A DNA stretch of 64,000 nt from Aquamicrobium sp. (GCA_019739225.1 JAHHDT010000006.1:977501-1041500), one strand, 5' to 3'. Shown: positions 35,273 through 44,898, counted from the first letter of the stretch. The notes: a model not told the origin generated them from the sequence alone. Program-made: numbers and translations.

Positions 35273-35947
35273 ATGAACGCACGGGAAGACATCGTTCGCG
35301 CGGCGATATGGGCCGGCGAACTGACGGAGGACGAGGTCGAGCGCGTCCGGCGCGGGGTCGTCGAACGGCAGTTCGCCAAGGGCAGCTATGTCTGCCATCG
35401 CGGCGACCGGCTCGACCACTGGACCGGGGTCGTCAACGGACTGGTCAAGATCAGCGCCATTTCCCGCGACGGCAAGGCCATGACCTTTGCCGGCGCGACG
35501 GACGGAAGCTGGTTCGGCGAGGGATCCGTCCTCAAGGACGAACCACGCAAATACGATGTCGTGGCAATCCGCGATACGCGGATGCTGATGGTGCAGCGCG
35601 CCACCTTCATGTGGCTCTACGAGAACAGCAAGGGCTTCAACCGCTATCTGGTCCGGGCGCTCAACGAACGCATGGGGCAGTTTCTCGCGACGATCGAATA
35701 TGACCGCATTCTCGGCCCCAAGGCGCGCGTGGCGCGCAACCTGTCTTGGTTCTTCAACCGGGTGCTTTACCCCAAGGCAGGACCTGCGGTGGAGATCAGC
35801 CAGGAGGAACTCGGCCTGCTGGTCGGTGTCTCGCGCCAGGTGGTAAACCGCTGCCTGCAGGAGCTGCAGGACGAAGGGCTTCTGAAAGTCGAGCACGGGC
35901 GGATCACGCCGCTCAACATCCAGGCGCTGACGGCCTACGACGCCTAG
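35273..35947 (+). CDS. Crp/Fnr-family transcriptional regulator
   Basis: A 224-residue regulator with an N-terminal cyclic-nucleotide-binding jelly roll (about 15-125; RQFAKGSYVCHRGDRLDHWTGVVNGLVKI, then GSWFGEGSVL) and a C-terminal HTH (about 150-210; ISQEELGLLVGVSRQVVNRCLQELQDEGLLKVEHG). It lacks the N-terminal Cys set of Fnr, so it is not an oxygen-sensing iron-sulfur type; the cAMP-contacting Arg-Ser pair is also not obvious. It lies 226 bp upstream of, and in line with, the acyl-CoA synthetase and Liv-type operon, a plausible target. Confidence 0.88.
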   Translation: MNAREDIVRAAIWAGELTEDEVERVRRGVVERQFAKGSYVCHRGDRLDHWTGVVNGLVKISAISRDGKAMTFAGATDGSWFGEGSVLKDEPRKYDVVAIRDTRMLMVQRATFMWLYENSKGFNRYLVRALNERMGQFLATIEYDRILGPKARVARNLSWFFNRVLYPKAGPAVEISQEELGLLVGVSRQVVNRCLQELQDEGLLKVEHGRITPLNIQALTAYDA

Positions 35948-36173
35948 AGCAGCGCGCAACGGCGCTTCACCACGAGTTTCGACAATTTGGGGAGACAGGC
36001 TCACACGAGCGCCCAGTTGAAAAGACAATGGGAGGGTCTGTCTGTCAAGGGCATTGTTGCCTGCCGGGCCGATTCGTGAAAACTTCCAACGAAGAAGAGG
36101 ATTTCCGGCAGGCGGGAGGTGTGCTGTCGGACATAAGGGGCGGTCGAACGCTCCCGACGGGAGGAATTGGGTT

Positions 36174-38155
36174 TTGGCGAAAGCTGCGACCTCGCTTGAT
36201 ACGTTTCCGAAGTATCTGCTGCTCAATGCGGACCGTTTCCGCGAACGCCCTGCCATGCGCCACAAGGATCACGGCATCTGGCAGAGCTGGACCTGGGCGC
36301 AGCAGCTTGACGAGGTGCGGGCGTTTGCCGTCGGCCTCGAGGCGATCGGCTTTGCCCGCGGCGACAGGGTCGCCGTGGTCGGAGCGAACCGGCCGCGGCT
36401 CTACTGGACCTTTGTCGCGGTTCAATCTCTGGGAGGGGTACCTGTACCGGTCTATGCCGACGCGGTGGCCGAGGAGATGGCCTACGTTCTGGACCATGCC
36501 GGCGTGCGCTTCGCGGTGGTCCAGGACCAGGAGCAGGTCGACAAGATCCAGTCCTTCAAGGACAAGATTCCCGCGCTGTCCGAGGTGATCTACGACGAGC
36601 CTCGCGGTCTGCTCGATTACCCGCCCGAGGGGCTCCACAGCTTCGCCGACGTTCAGGCAAAGGGGCGCGCCGCGCTGGACGCGGAGCCCGAGCGCGCCCG
36701 GCGCTGGGAGGAGGACATCCGAAAGGGCCGTGGCGACGATATATCCGTCATGCTTTACACGTCGGGAACCACCGGTCGCTCCAAGGGGGTGATGATCAAG
36801 GCGGCGGGCGCGGTGCAGGCGGCGTCGGACACAGTCGCCTTCGACCGGATCACAGAGCACGACAGCGTGCTGGCTTATCTTCCGCTGGCATGGGTGGGCG
36901 ACCACTATCTGAACTACGCGCAAGGCTATGTGGCCGGCTTCTGCATGAACTGCCCGGAAAGCCCGCAGACCGTTCCGCAGGACCTTCGCGAAATCGCGCC
37001 ATCGTTCTATTTCGCGCCGCCGCGCGTCTTCGAAGGTCTCCTGACCAGCGTGACGATCCGCATGGAGGATGCCGGGCGCTTCAAGAAGTGGATGTTCCGG
37101 CACTTCATCGAGGTCGCCCGCAAGCATGGCGAGGCCATCCTGGAAAAGCGCGCGGTGCCGCTTTCCGGCCGGTTGGCCTACGCGCTCGGCAATGTGCTGC
37201 TCTACGCGCCGTTGCGCAATGTGCTCGGCATGTCGAACATCCGGGTTGCCTATACGGCTGGTGAAGCAATCGGCGGCGACCTGTTTTCGTTCTTCCGCTC
37301 GCTTGGGATCAACCTCAAGCAGCTCTACGGCCAGACCGAGGCGTTCCTGTATGTAACCGCGCAACAGGATGGCCAGGTACGAGCCGACACGGTGGGGCCT
37401 GCCACGCCGAACGTCGAAATCCGCATCTCGGAAAGCGGCGAAGTGCTGTTCCGCTCGCCCGGCCAGTTCTCCGGCTACTACAAGGAGGATGAGAAGACCG
37501 CGGAGGTGCTGACGGCGGACGGCTTCATCAAGACCGGCGATGCCGGGTTCTTCGACAAGGACGGTCAGCTCAAGATCATCGACCGTGCCAAGGATGTCGG
37601 CCGGCTGAACGACGGTTCGCTGTTCGCACCGAAATATATCGAGAACATGCTGAAGTTCTTCCCGAACATCAAGGAAGCGGTGGCGTTCGGTAACGATCGC
37701 GATTTTGTCACGGCCTTCATCAACATTGACCTGCAGGCCGTCGGCGACTGGGCAGAGCGCAACAACATCGCCTACGCGTCCTACCAGGAACTCGCCGGGC
37801 ATGCCCACAGGTCTACGATATGATCGCGCGTAACGTCGACGAGACGAACCGGCGTCTTTCCAAAGAGCCGATGATGGCCGGCGCGCAGATCAAGCGTTTC
37901 CTCATCCTGCACAAGGAACTCGATGCCGACGACGGCGAACTGACCCGTACGCAGAAGGTGAGGCGGGCCTTCGTAGACGAGCGCTACAGCGAACTCATCG
38001 CTGCCTTCTACGACGGTTCGACCGAGAAATACGTGGAGACGGAAGTCACCTATGAGGATGGCCGCAAGGGCAAGATCAGAGCGACCGTGAGGATTGCCGA
38101 TGCCAGGGTGCATGGGTCGCCGTCGCCGCGGGCCGTGAGGGAGGCCGCGGAATGA
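36174..38155 (+). pseudogene. Long-chain acyl-CoA synthetase, frameshifted near its C-terminus
   Basis: AMP-forming ligase that activates a carboxylic acid to its CoA thioester. Start is a TTG at 36174, 8-9 bases after GGGAGG. Seen: VMLYTSGTTGRSKGVMI (ATP loop), VAYTAGEAIGGDL, LYGQTEAF, IKTGDAGFFDKDGQLKIIDRAKD and GSLFAPKYIENML. The frame ends at 37823 just after YQELAGH, but the expected continuation (ARNVDETNRRL, then AQIKRFLILHKELDADDGELTRTQKVRR) is open in another frame at 37820-38155. One base lost or two gained near 37795-37810 explains this. Rejoined, it is about 660 residues, normal for the family. It overlaps the next ABC gene by four bases, as an intact operon gene would, so a sequencing error is likely. 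Confidence 0.85.
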
Positions 38156-38979
38156 ACGCCCACGCAGCCGGAAGCCAGTTCACTGCCGCCGACGATGACG
38201 GCGTTGCCAAGGGCGACACCCTGCTGGAGGTCAAGAACGTCTCGTTGTCCTTCGGCGGCGTGAAGGCGATCACCAACATTTCCTTCGACGTGAAGAAGGG
38301 CGAGATCCGGGCGATCATCGGCCCGAATGGTGCCGGCAAGACGTCGATGCTGAACGTCATCAACGGCTTCTACACGCCGCAGGAAGGCACCATAACCTTC
38401 CGCGGCCAACAGCGCCGGGCGATGAAGCCGCACCACGCCGTGCGCCAGGGCATTGCCCGCACCTTTCAGAACGTCGCGCTTTTCAAGGGCATGACGACGC
38501 TGGACAACATCATGGCCGGCCGCTCTGTCCACATGAAGCGCAACATCGGCTGGCAGATGCTGTGGCACGGTCCGGCGCTGGCCGAGGAGATCGAGCATCG
38601 TGAGAAGGTCGAGGAGATCATCGACTTCCTTGAGATCGAGCACATCCGTCGCACCCCCGTCGGCAAGCTGCCATACGGATTGCAGAAGCGCGTGGAACTT
38701 GGCCGCGCGCTGGCCATGGAGCCCTCCCTGCTGCTGCTCGATGAGCCGATGGCGGGCATGAACCTCGAGGAGAAAGAGGACATGAGCCGGTTCATCATCG
38801 ACGTGAACCAGCAGCGCGGCACGACGATCGCCCTGATCGAGCACGACATGGGCGTCGTCATGGACCTTTCCGACCGTGTGGTCGTTCTGGACTACGGCAA
38901 GAAGATTGCCGACGGAGCGCCGGACGAGGTGAAGAACGACCAGTCGGTCATCGATGCCTATCTCGGCGTAGCCCATTGA
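38152..38979 (+). CDS. Liv-type ABC transporter ATP-binding protein (LivG-like)
   Basis: A 275-residue ATPase of the branched-chain amino acid/carboxylate uptake family. Walker A is GPNGAGKTSML near residue 62, the ABC signature is LPYGLQKRVELGRAL near 175, Walker B is LLLLDEPMAG near 195, and the switch His is in ALIEHDMG. The conserved ARTFQNVALF Q-loop and the closing DAYLGVAH are LivG-like. Starts within the stop of the acyl-CoA synthetase (ATGA). An AMP-ligase partner suggests the imported solute is a carboxylic acid that is then CoA-activated. Confidence 0.92.
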   Translation: MNAHAAGSQFTAADDDGVAKGDTLLEVKNVSLSFGGVKAITNISFDVKKGEIRAIIGPNGAGKTSMLNVINGFYTPQEGTITFRGQQRRAMKPHHAVRQGIARTFQNVALFKGMTTLDNIMAGRSVHMKRNIGWQMLWHGPALAEEIEHREKVEEIIDFLEIEHIRRTPVGKLPYGLQKRVELGRALAMEPSLLLLDEPMAGMNLEEKEDMSRFIIDVNQQRGTTIALIEHDMGVVMDLSDRVVVLDYGKKIADGAPDEVKNDQSVIDAYLGVAH

Positions 38980-38994
38980 TGGAAAGGAAACCCG

Positions 38995-39138
38995 ATGGAA
39001 AACCTGCCGCTGACACCGCTGATCTCGTTGATCGCGGGCGTTATCATCCTGATCGTGCCGCGACTGCTCAACTACATCGTTGCGATCTACCTCATCGTTA
39101 TCGGCCTCGTGGGCCTGTTTCCGCAGCTGACGCCGTGA
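38995..39138 (+). CDS. DUF3096-type 47-residue membrane protein
   Basis: A small gene in the gap between the LivG-like and LivH-like genes. GAAAGGAAA precedes ATG 38995, and the 47 codons encode two short hydrophobic helices linked by PRLLNYIVA. The N-terminal LTPLISLIAG and the IYLIVIGLVGL end fit the DUF3096 pattern of tiny alphaproteobacterial membrane proteins. No function is known. Placement inside a transporter operon suggests a small accessory subunit, which is inference. Confidence 0.75.
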   Translation: MENLPLTPLISLIAGVIILIVPRLLNYIVAIYLIVIGLVGLFPQLTP

Positions 39139-39166
39139 CGGGCGGCGCATAGGGGGAAGCCGGAGA

Positions 39167-40126
39167 ATGGACTTTCTGCACTCGATCCTGATCAAGCCCT
39201 TCGCGGATATGGCGACCGCGCCCGATTTCCTGCTGCAGGTGCTTTGGGAAGGAACCGTCTCCGGCACCCTCTATGCGCTGATCGCGCTTGGGTTCGTGCT
39301 CATCTTCAAGTCGTCGCGCATCTTCAACTTCGCGCAGGGCATCATGGTGGTGTTTGCCGCGCTTACCTTGGTCGGCCTGCACGAGAACGGCGTGCCGGCC
39401 CTGCTCGCGGTGCCGATGACGCTTGCAGTCATGTATGTGCTGGCAATGAGCATCGAGCGCGTCGTGCTGCGCCCGCTGGTGAACCAGCCCGACATCATCC
39501 TGTTCATGGCGACGATCGGCATCACGCTGTTCCTGATCGGCTTCGGCGAAATCATCTTCGGCGGCGAAAACAAGCGGATGATCACCGAGGAACTGATGAT
39601 CCCGACCGGCAGCTTCGAGTTCGAGCCGTTCGGTGGTTTCCTGCTCATCGAGCAGAAGGATGTCACGGCGGTGGTCGGCGCGGTGATCCTCGTGCTGGCG
39701 CTGCTGATGTTCCTCAACAAGTCGAAGATGGGGCGCGCGATCCGCGCGCTCGGCGACGATCACCAAGCCGCGCTGTCGGTCGGCATCTCGCTGTCGACCA
39801 TCTGGGTGCTGGTCTGGTTCATCGCAGGCGTCGTGGCGCTGGTGACCGGCATCGCGTGGGGCGCGCGCGCCGGCGTGTCCTTCGCGCTGGAGGTAATCGC
39901 CTACAAGGCGCTGCCGGTGCTGATGCTTGGCGGGCTGGAATCGGTCTCGGGCGCCATTATCGGCGGACTGCTCATCGGCATCCTCGAAAAGCTGTTCGAG
40001 ATCTATTGGGGACAGCCGCTGCTGGGTGGCAACACCGAGACCTGGTTCGCGTACGTGTTCGCGCTGTTCGTGCTGCTTTTCCGGCCGCAGGGCCTGTTCG
40101 GCGAAAAGATCATCGAGCGCGTGTAA
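39167..40126 (+). CDS. Liv-type ABC transporter permease (LivH-like)
   Basis: A 319-residue inner-membrane permease with about eight helices. The LivH signature GTLYALIALGFVLIFKSSRIFNFAQG is near residue 35, and the EAA-like loop AIRALGDDHQAALSVGI is near 190. It pairs with the LivM-like permease downstream (12-bp gap). GGGGGAAGCCGGAG precedes the ATG. Confidence 0.92.
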   Translation: MDFLHSILIKPFADMATAPDFLLQVLWEGTVSGTLYALIALGFVLIFKSSRIFNFAQGIMVVFAALTLVGLHENGVPALLAVPMTLAVMYVLAMSIERVVLRPLVNQPDIILFMATIGITLFLIGFGEIIFGGENKRMITEELMIPTGSFEFEPFGGFLLIEQKDVTAVVGAVILVLALLMFLNKSKMGRAIRALGDDHQAALSVGISLSTIWVLVWFIAGVVALVTGIAWGARAGVSFALEVIAYKALPVLMLGGLESVSGAIIGGLLIGILEKLFEIYWGQPLLGGNTETWFAYVFALFVLLFRPQGLFGEKIIERV

Positions 40127-40138
40127 GGAAATTTCGTC

Positions 40139-41215
40139 ATGCTTTATCGCGTCGCCGGACAATACAAGACCAGCTACAAGGCCGATTTCGCCCTCTTCCC
40201 CGTGCGGCAGGATGCGTGGCTACTCGCATTCATTCTGGTGCTGGCATTCGTCGTCTTCCCTATGACGGCCAGCGAGTTCGTTTTCCGCACGCTGCTGATC
40301 CCGGTGCTGATCTATTCGCTGGCGGCGCTGGGGCTCAACATCCTGACGGGCTATGCAGGGCAGCTCTCGCTGGGGACCGGCGCCTTCATGGGCGTGGGCG
40401 CCTATGCCTGCTACAAGCTGATGACGATCTTCCCCGGTCTCAACCTTCTTGCGGCGGTGTTGATGTCGGGGTTCGTCTCGGCGGCGATCGGCGTCGCCTT
40501 CGGCCTGCCGTCACTGCGGATCAAGGGCTTCTACCTTGCCATTGCCACACTCGCCGCGCAGTTCTTTCTCGTCTGGTTGTTCCAGAAATGGGGTTGGCTC
40601 TACAACTATTCGGCCTCCGGAGCCATTCAGGTGCCCAATATCAGCATATTGGGCTTCACCTTCGCGGGACCGACCGCGCCGGCCATCAACCAGTATTTCT
40701 TCGTCCTGTGCACGGTAACGCTGATAACGTTCGTCGCGATCAACCTCACGCGGGGCCGCATCGGGCGGCAGTGGAAGGCCGTGCGCGACATGGACATCGC
40801 GGCCGAACTGGTGGGCATCAACCTGATGAAGGCGAAGCTGCTCGCGTTCTTCGTGTCGTCCTACATCATCGGCGTTGCGGGCGCGCTGTTCGTCTTTCTC
40901 TGGCGTGGCGCGGCCGAGGCGAACCTGTTCGACATACCGCTGTCTTTCCGTGTCCTGTTCATCGCCATCATCGGCGGCCTTGGCTCTATCCTCGGCAACT
41001 ATCTCGGGGCGATCCTGATCGTGGCATTGCCGGTTATCATCAGTGGCGTGCCGGCGGCTTTGGGCCTGCCGCTCACGCCGGCCACGGTCGATCACCTGAA
41101 CATCATGATCATCGGCGCTCTCATCATCCTGTTCCTGATCCTGGAGCCGCACGGTCTCGCGCGGCTGTGGGCGGTGGCACGGGAAAAACTCATCATATGG
41201 CCGTTCCCGCACTGA
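40139..41215 (+). CDS. Liv-type ABC transporter permease (LivM-like)
   Basis: A 358-residue permease with about nine or ten helices. Typical LivM segments are LAALGLNILTGYAGQLSLGTGAFMGVGAYA near residue 60, RIKGFYLAIATLAAQFFLVWLF near 125, GRQWKAVRDMDIAAELVGIN near 210 and IIGGLGSILGNYLGA near 280. A ribosome site AAGGAAA precedes ATG 40139. Forms the channel with the LivH-like subunit. Confidence 0.92.
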   Translation: MLYRVAGQYKTSYKADFALFPVRQDAWLLAFILVLAFVVFPMTASEFVFRTLLIPVLIYSLAALGLNILTGYAGQLSLGTGAFMGVGAYACYKLMTIFPGLNLLAAVLMSGFVSAAIGVAFGLPSLRIKGFYLAIATLAAQFFLVWLFQKWGWLYNYSASGAIQVPNISILGFTFAGPTAPAINQYFFVLCTVTLITFVAINLTRGRIGRQWKAVRDMDIAAELVGINLMKAKLLAFFVSSYIIGVAGALFVFLWRGAAEANLFDIPLSFRVLFIAIIGGLGSILGNYLGAILIVALPVIISGVPAALGLPLTPATVDHLNIMIIGALIILFLILEPHGLARLWAVAREKLIIWPFPH

Positions 41216-41266
41216 GCGGGTTCGAAGTGGAGGAAGTCCGGGCAACCGGGTTCGAAGGAGGAGAGA

Positions 41267-42580
41267 ATGAAGAAACTGATCGCAAACGTACTGCTTTCGG
41301 CCACGATACTGGCGGGGCTTTCCTTGTCGGCTGTGGCGCAGGATACGCTGAAACTGCCGAACATGTCCTACCGAACGGGACCGTTCGCGGCGACCGGCAC
41401 GCCGCACCAGAACGGTCAGCTCGATTACATGACCATGCTCAACGAGCGCGATGGCGGCATCAACGGCGTCAAGATCGCGTTCGACGAATGCGAAACCGGC
41501 TACAATACGGAAAAGGGCGTGGAGTGCTACGAACGCCTGAAGTCCGAGGGCGCCCTTGTCACCCAGCCCTGGTCGACGGGTATCACGCTGCAGGTGCTGC
41601 CGCGCACGAATGTCGACGAAATCCCGATGTTCGGCCCGAGCTACGGCTTCTCCGCCATGCAGGACGGCAAGACCTTCAAATGGGCCTTCAATGCGCCGAC
41701 GTCCTACTGGGACGGCGCCTCGATGATCATGACGGCGCTCGGCGACGGTGACGTCGCCAATCTGAACGGCAAGAAGATCGCGTTCCTGCACCTCGACCAT
41801 CCATACGGCAAGGAGCCGATTCCGCTGTTCGAGAAGCTTGCCGCCGAGCACGGCTTCACCTTCCTGCCGATCCCGGTCGGTTTGACCGAGATGCAGAACC
41901 AGTCGGCCCAGTGGCTGCAGATCCGCCGCGAACGTCCCGACTACGTTGTCATGTGGGGCTGGGGCGCAATGAACGCCGGCGCCGTTACCGAGGCAGTCAA
42001 GACGCGCTACCCGATGGACCAGTTCGTCAGCGTCTGGTGGGGCGCACACAACCCGGACCTCAAGCTCGTCGGAGCCGACGGCAAGGGCTATCGGGCGCTG
42101 AGCTGGAATTTCACCGATTCCGAGGCGCCGGTCATGCAGGACATCAAGAAGCACGTCGTGGATGCCGGAAAATCGCAGATCGACCAGGCGAGCGGGGAGT
42201 TCGACAGCATGGCCTATCAGCGCGGCGTGCTGATGTCGGTCATCCTTGCCGAAGCCGTCCGCGTGGCCCAGGATCATGCGGGCACCCCCAACATCAATCA
42301 GGAACAGCTCCGCTGGGGGCTCGAAAACCTGAACATGGACGACGCCCGCCTCGCCGAACTCGGCGTCGAGGGCATGATGGGGCCGCTCAAGACCACATGC
42401 GCCAACCACACCGGCAATGCCGGCGCGTGGATGGTGGAGTGGGACGGCGAGAAGTTCGAGAAAGTTTCCGAACTTCTGTCAGCCGACCGGGCCCTCATCG
42501 ACCCGCTGGTCGAGGAAGAAGCCGCGAAATATGCCGCGGCAAACGCCCCGTGGCCGACAAACGAAGAGTGCTCGATGTAG
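41267..42580 (+). CDS. Liv-type ABC transporter substrate-binding protein
   Basis: A 437-residue periplasmic protein with a signal peptide (MKKLIANVLLSATILAG... ending AVAQ) and the type-1 periplasmic-binding fold of the Peripla_BP_6 group (MSYRTGPFAATGTPHQNGQLDYMTMLNERDGGINGVKI, then GPSYGFSAMQDGK). Four conserved Cys residues (CETG, VECYE, TTCANH, EECSM) could form disulfides. GGAGGAGAG precedes ATG 41267. The ligand is not a recognisable amino acid set; with an acyl-CoA synthetase in the operon, an organic or aromatic acid is plausible. Confidence 0.9.
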   Translation: MKKLIANVLLSATILAGLSLSAVAQDTLKLPNMSYRTGPFAATGTPHQNGQLDYMTMLNERDGGINGVKIAFDECETGYNTEKGVECYERLKSEGALVTQPWSTGITLQVLPRTNVDEIPMFGPSYGFSAMQDGKTFKWAFNAPTSYWDGASMIMTALGDGDVANLNGKKIAFLHLDHPYGKEPIPLFEKLAAEHGFTFLPIPVGLTEMQNQSAQWLQIRRERPDYVVMWGWGAMNAGAVTEAVKTRYPMDQFVSVWWGAHNPDLKLVGADGKGYRALSWNFTDSEAPVMQDIKKHVVDAGKSQIDQASGEFDSMAYQRGVLMSVILAEAVRVAQDHAGTPNINQEQLRWGLENLNMDDARLAELGVEGMMGPLKTTCANHTGNAGAWMVEWDGEKFEKVSELLSADRALIDPLVEEEAAKYAAANAPWPTNEECSM

Positions 42581-42590
42581 CATCAGCCTT

Positions 42591-42697
42591 CCTCTCCCCG
42601 TGCGCGGGGAGAGGGTGCCGGCAGACAGGCGGAGGGGCTGCGCCGGCACCCCCTTTATTCACCCCGAAGGAACCGCCCCCTCGCGCGGTTCCTTCGG
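42591..42697. repeat. Triple-hairpin palindromic element between binding-protein and LivF-like genes
   Basis: Three consecutive perfect stems fill the 165-bp gap: cctctcccc/ggggagagg (42591-42614), gggtgccggc/gccggcaccc (42613-42651) and ccgaaggaaccgc/gcggttccttcgg (42664-42697). No T-run follows, so it is not a classic terminator. It may stabilise the upstream mRNA end or be a degenerate dispersed Rhizobiales repeat. Confidence 0.75.
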
Positions 42698-42745
42698 AAT
42701 TGCCTGCCCCAGACGGGCAAGCGAACGATCCGCGCCGGAGCTTTC

Positions 42746-43582
42746 ATGACCGCGTCTCACGCCTCTGATCCGCAGCCCGCCGATACCATCCTTGCGGTCA
42801 ACAATATCGAGGTGATCTACGATCACGTCATCCTGGTGCTGAAGGGCGTGTCGCTGAGCGTTCCGCGCGGCGGCATCACGGCCCTGCTGGGCGCCAACGG
42901 CGCTGGCAAGACCACCACGCTGAAAGCGATCTCCAACCTGCTGCGCGCGGAGCGCGGTGAGGTGACGAAGGGCAACATCGTCTTCGAGGGCGAGCAGGTT
43001 CAGGCATTGTCGCCCAACGAACTGGTACGACGCGGCTGCATCCAGGTGATGGAAGGCCGGCATTGCTTCGGCCACCTGTCGATCGAGGACAATCTGCTGA
43101 CCGGCGCGTTCACGCGAAGAGACGGCAATGCCGCGATCCGCGAGGATCTCGACCTCGTCTATCAGTATTTCCCGCGACTGAAGGTCCGGCGCCAGAGCCA
43201 GGCGGGGTACACCTCAGGCGGCGAGCAGCAGATGACCGCGATCGGTCGCGCGCTCATGAGCCGCCCGAAGATGATCCTGCTCGACGAACCGTCGATGGGG
43301 CTGGCACCCCAGCTCGTCGAGGAAATCTTCGAGATCGTGAAGAAGCTCAACGAGGAGCAGGGCGTTTCCTTCCTGCTCGCCGAGCAGAACACGAACATCG
43401 CCCTGCGCTATGCGAAATACGGATACATTCTCGAGTCTGGCCGCATCGTGCTCGACGGCGAGGCCCAGGCGCTTCGCGAGAATGAGGATGTGAAGGAATT
43501 CTACCTCGGCGTTGGCGGCGAAGGTCGTCGCTCGTTCAAGGACGTCAAGCACTACAAGCGGCGCAAGCGCTGGCTCGCCTAG
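42746..43582 (+). CDS. Liv-type ABC transporter ATP-binding protein (LivF-like)
   Basis: A 278-residue second ATPase of the Liv-type system. Walker A is GANGAGKTTTLKAI near residue 50; the ABC signature region is YTSGGEQQMTAIGRALMS near 155, followed by Walker B MILLDEPSMGLAPQLVEEIF and AEQNTNIALRYAKYGYILESG. The last 30 residues are an extra basic tail (RRSFKDVKHYKRRKRWLA) beyond the usual LivF end, seen in this subgroup. It completes the transporter despite lying after the hairpin element. Confidence 0.92.
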   Translation: MTASHASDPQPADTILAVNNIEVIYDHVILVLKGVSLSVPRGGITALLGANGAGKTTTLKAISNLLRAERGEVTKGNIVFEGEQVQALSPNELVRRGCIQVMEGRHCFGHLSIEDNLLTGAFTRRDGNAAIREDLDLVYQYFPRLKVRRQSQAGYTSGGEQQMTAIGRALMSRPKMILLDEPSMGLAPQLVEEIFEIVKKLNEEQGVSFLLAEQNTNIALRYAKYGYILESGRIVLDGEAQALRENEDVKEFYLGVGGEGRRSFKDVKHYKRRKRWLA

Positions 43583-43594
43583 GTCGTCCGCGCA

Positions 43595-44248
43595 CTACCA
43601 GTCGTAGCGGTAGCGGGCACCGAGCCGCCCGGCCCGGCTTGAGGTGCCGGGGTTCTCGACGCTGGCGCTGAGCCGGATCGATTGTCTGAGATACTGTTCG
43701 ACGGCAATGCTGGTCTGCCAGCTTTCGCTGTCCGAACGCGATGCCCGCGCCGTTACGGTGGTTCGCGTCCCCGGCGAGGAAAGCCGTACGCTCTGGCTCG
43801 CGCGGAGCCGCGCTTTATGGTTGCCCGCAGGCTCTTGAAAAACCGTCACGCGCTGGCTCAATTCGGCATCCAGCCTTTGCAGCCGGCGGGTAACGCTGTT
43901 GTCCAGAGAAACGCTGCGCCTGCCTGAACGCCCGTCGATGCGGGCGTTCAGATGCGCTGAACGTTTCGCCCGAGGCTTGTTTCGTTCGGCGAGTTGAAGA
44001 TCTGCCCACAGGGATACGGGGTCGTGAAAGACCGACGGATTCGGGCCGCGCATCCTGATGTCGGCACCAATGCTGGCTTCAGGCACGCGTGGCAGTGAAC
44101 TGCCCAGACGCGCCGAGTACGAGGTGTCGGACTGTTTCGAGAACTCCCAGATCAGGGGGCGATCGCCTGCATTGGCGCCTGAATGCAAAGGGAACGGCCC
44201 GAGACAGCACGCGAGCGCTGCCGCCAGGAGATGTTTGCGGATGGTCAT
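43595..44248 (-). CDS. Secreted protein, possible small outer-membrane beta-barrel
   Basis: 217 residues from ATG 44248, which opens a clear signal peptide (MTIRKHLLAAALACCLGPFP... to NA-GD). I do not recognise a family. The mature protein is rich in Ser, Arg and Thr with alternating hydrophobic residues, and the last strand reads AGRLGARYRYDW, ending in an aromatic residue as outer-membrane barrels do. No ribosome site is obvious. It lies convergent to the LivF-like gene and downstream of soxR with a 140-bp gap. Outer-membrane location is inference. Confidence 0.55.
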   Translation of the reverse strand: MTIRKHLLAAALACCLGPFPLHSGANAGDRPLIWEFSKQSDTSYSARLGSSLPRVPEASIGADIRMRGPNPSVFHDPVSLWADLQLAERNKPRAKRSAHLNARIDGRSGRRSVSLDNSVTRRLQRLDAELSQRVTVFQEPAGNHKARLRASQSVRLSSPGTRTTVTARASRSDSESWQTSIAVEQYLRQSIRLSASVENPGTSSRAGRLGARYRYDW

Positions 44249-44388
44249 TGCGATTGTCTGCTTCGATGGTAACGGATTATTTCGATCGGTTGCAGAGACG
44301 TAACCTCGCGGCGCCCGACGTTCCAATCACGATTGTGCAGCGCGGCAATTCCCTTTCCACGTGTTGCATTTTGCCAACGGTTGCCCGC

Positions 44389-44859
44389 TCAGTCTTCGAG
44401 CAGGCGGGCGCCCGGGCCCTCGTGGCCGAGTTCGTCGTAGGGATTGCGCAAAGGGCACTCGCGCACCGAAAGGCAACCGCAGCCGATGCAGCCGGTGAGG
44501 CGGTCGCGCAACTGCGTGAGCTTGCGAATGCGTTCGTTGAGCTCCTCACGCCATTCCTCCGAAAGCCGTTTCCAATCGTCGGCCGTCGGGGTGCGTTCGT
44601 TGGGCAAGGCGGCCAGCGCCTGCTTGATGGAAGCCAGCGGTATGCCGGTGCGCTGGGCGATCTTGATGACGGCGACACGGCGCAGCACCTCGCGCGGGTA
44701 GCGTCGCTGGTTGCCCTGACTGCGCCAACTGCGGATGAGGCCCTGCCTCTCGTAGAAATGCAGCGCAGAAACAGCCACGCCGCTGCGTGCGGCAACCTCG
44801 CCGACACTCAGGTCACGCGGAAAGGGACGGGGCTTCGGTGCTTTTTCCTCGGTCGGCAT
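44389..44859 (-). CDS. soxR: Redox-sensitive transcriptional activator SoxR
   Basis: A 156-residue MerR-family regulator with the 2Fe-2S sensor motif C-x2-C-x-C-x5-C at Cys 124, 127, 129 and 135 ([14 protein letters not shown]). The N-terminal HTH is [27 protein letters not shown], and a dimerisation helix lies between. Oxidation of the cluster by redox-cycling compounds activates target promoters. The divergent gene set downstream of a SoxR-type promoter is its evident target; in non-enteric bacteria SoxR usually controls efflux and reductase genes directly, as here. The short C-terminal tail after the cluster resembles other alphaproteobacterial SoxR. Confidence 0.95.
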   Translation of the reverse strand: MPTEEKAPKPRPFPRDLSVGEVAARSGVAVSALHFYERQGLIRSWRSQGNQRRYPREVLRRVAVIKIAQRTGIPLASIKQALAALPNERTPTADDWKRLSEEWREELNERIRKLTQLRDRLTGCIGCGCLSVRECPLRNPYDELGHEGPGARLLED

Positions 44860-44867
44860 ATTTGTGA

Positions 44868-44898
44868 TTGACCTAAACTATTGTTGAGGTTGTAGCAG
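44868..44898 (+). promoter_or_regulatory. SoxR-type promoter with an 18-bp dyad in a long spacer
   Basis: TTGACC at 44868 is a -35 candidate and TAGCAG at 44893 a weak -10, giving the over-long 19-bp spacer typical of MerR-family promoters. The dyad CCTAAACTATTGTTGAGG (44872-44889) closely follows the SoxR box consensus CCTCAAGTTAACTTGAGG. It lies between soxR and the divergent cassette. Confidence 0.7.

Noticed and set aside
39244-41751. 835-codon frame across both Liv permeases and the binding protein
   Set aside because: Shadow frame of three real genes, with Arg/Ala-rich noise and no membrane pattern.
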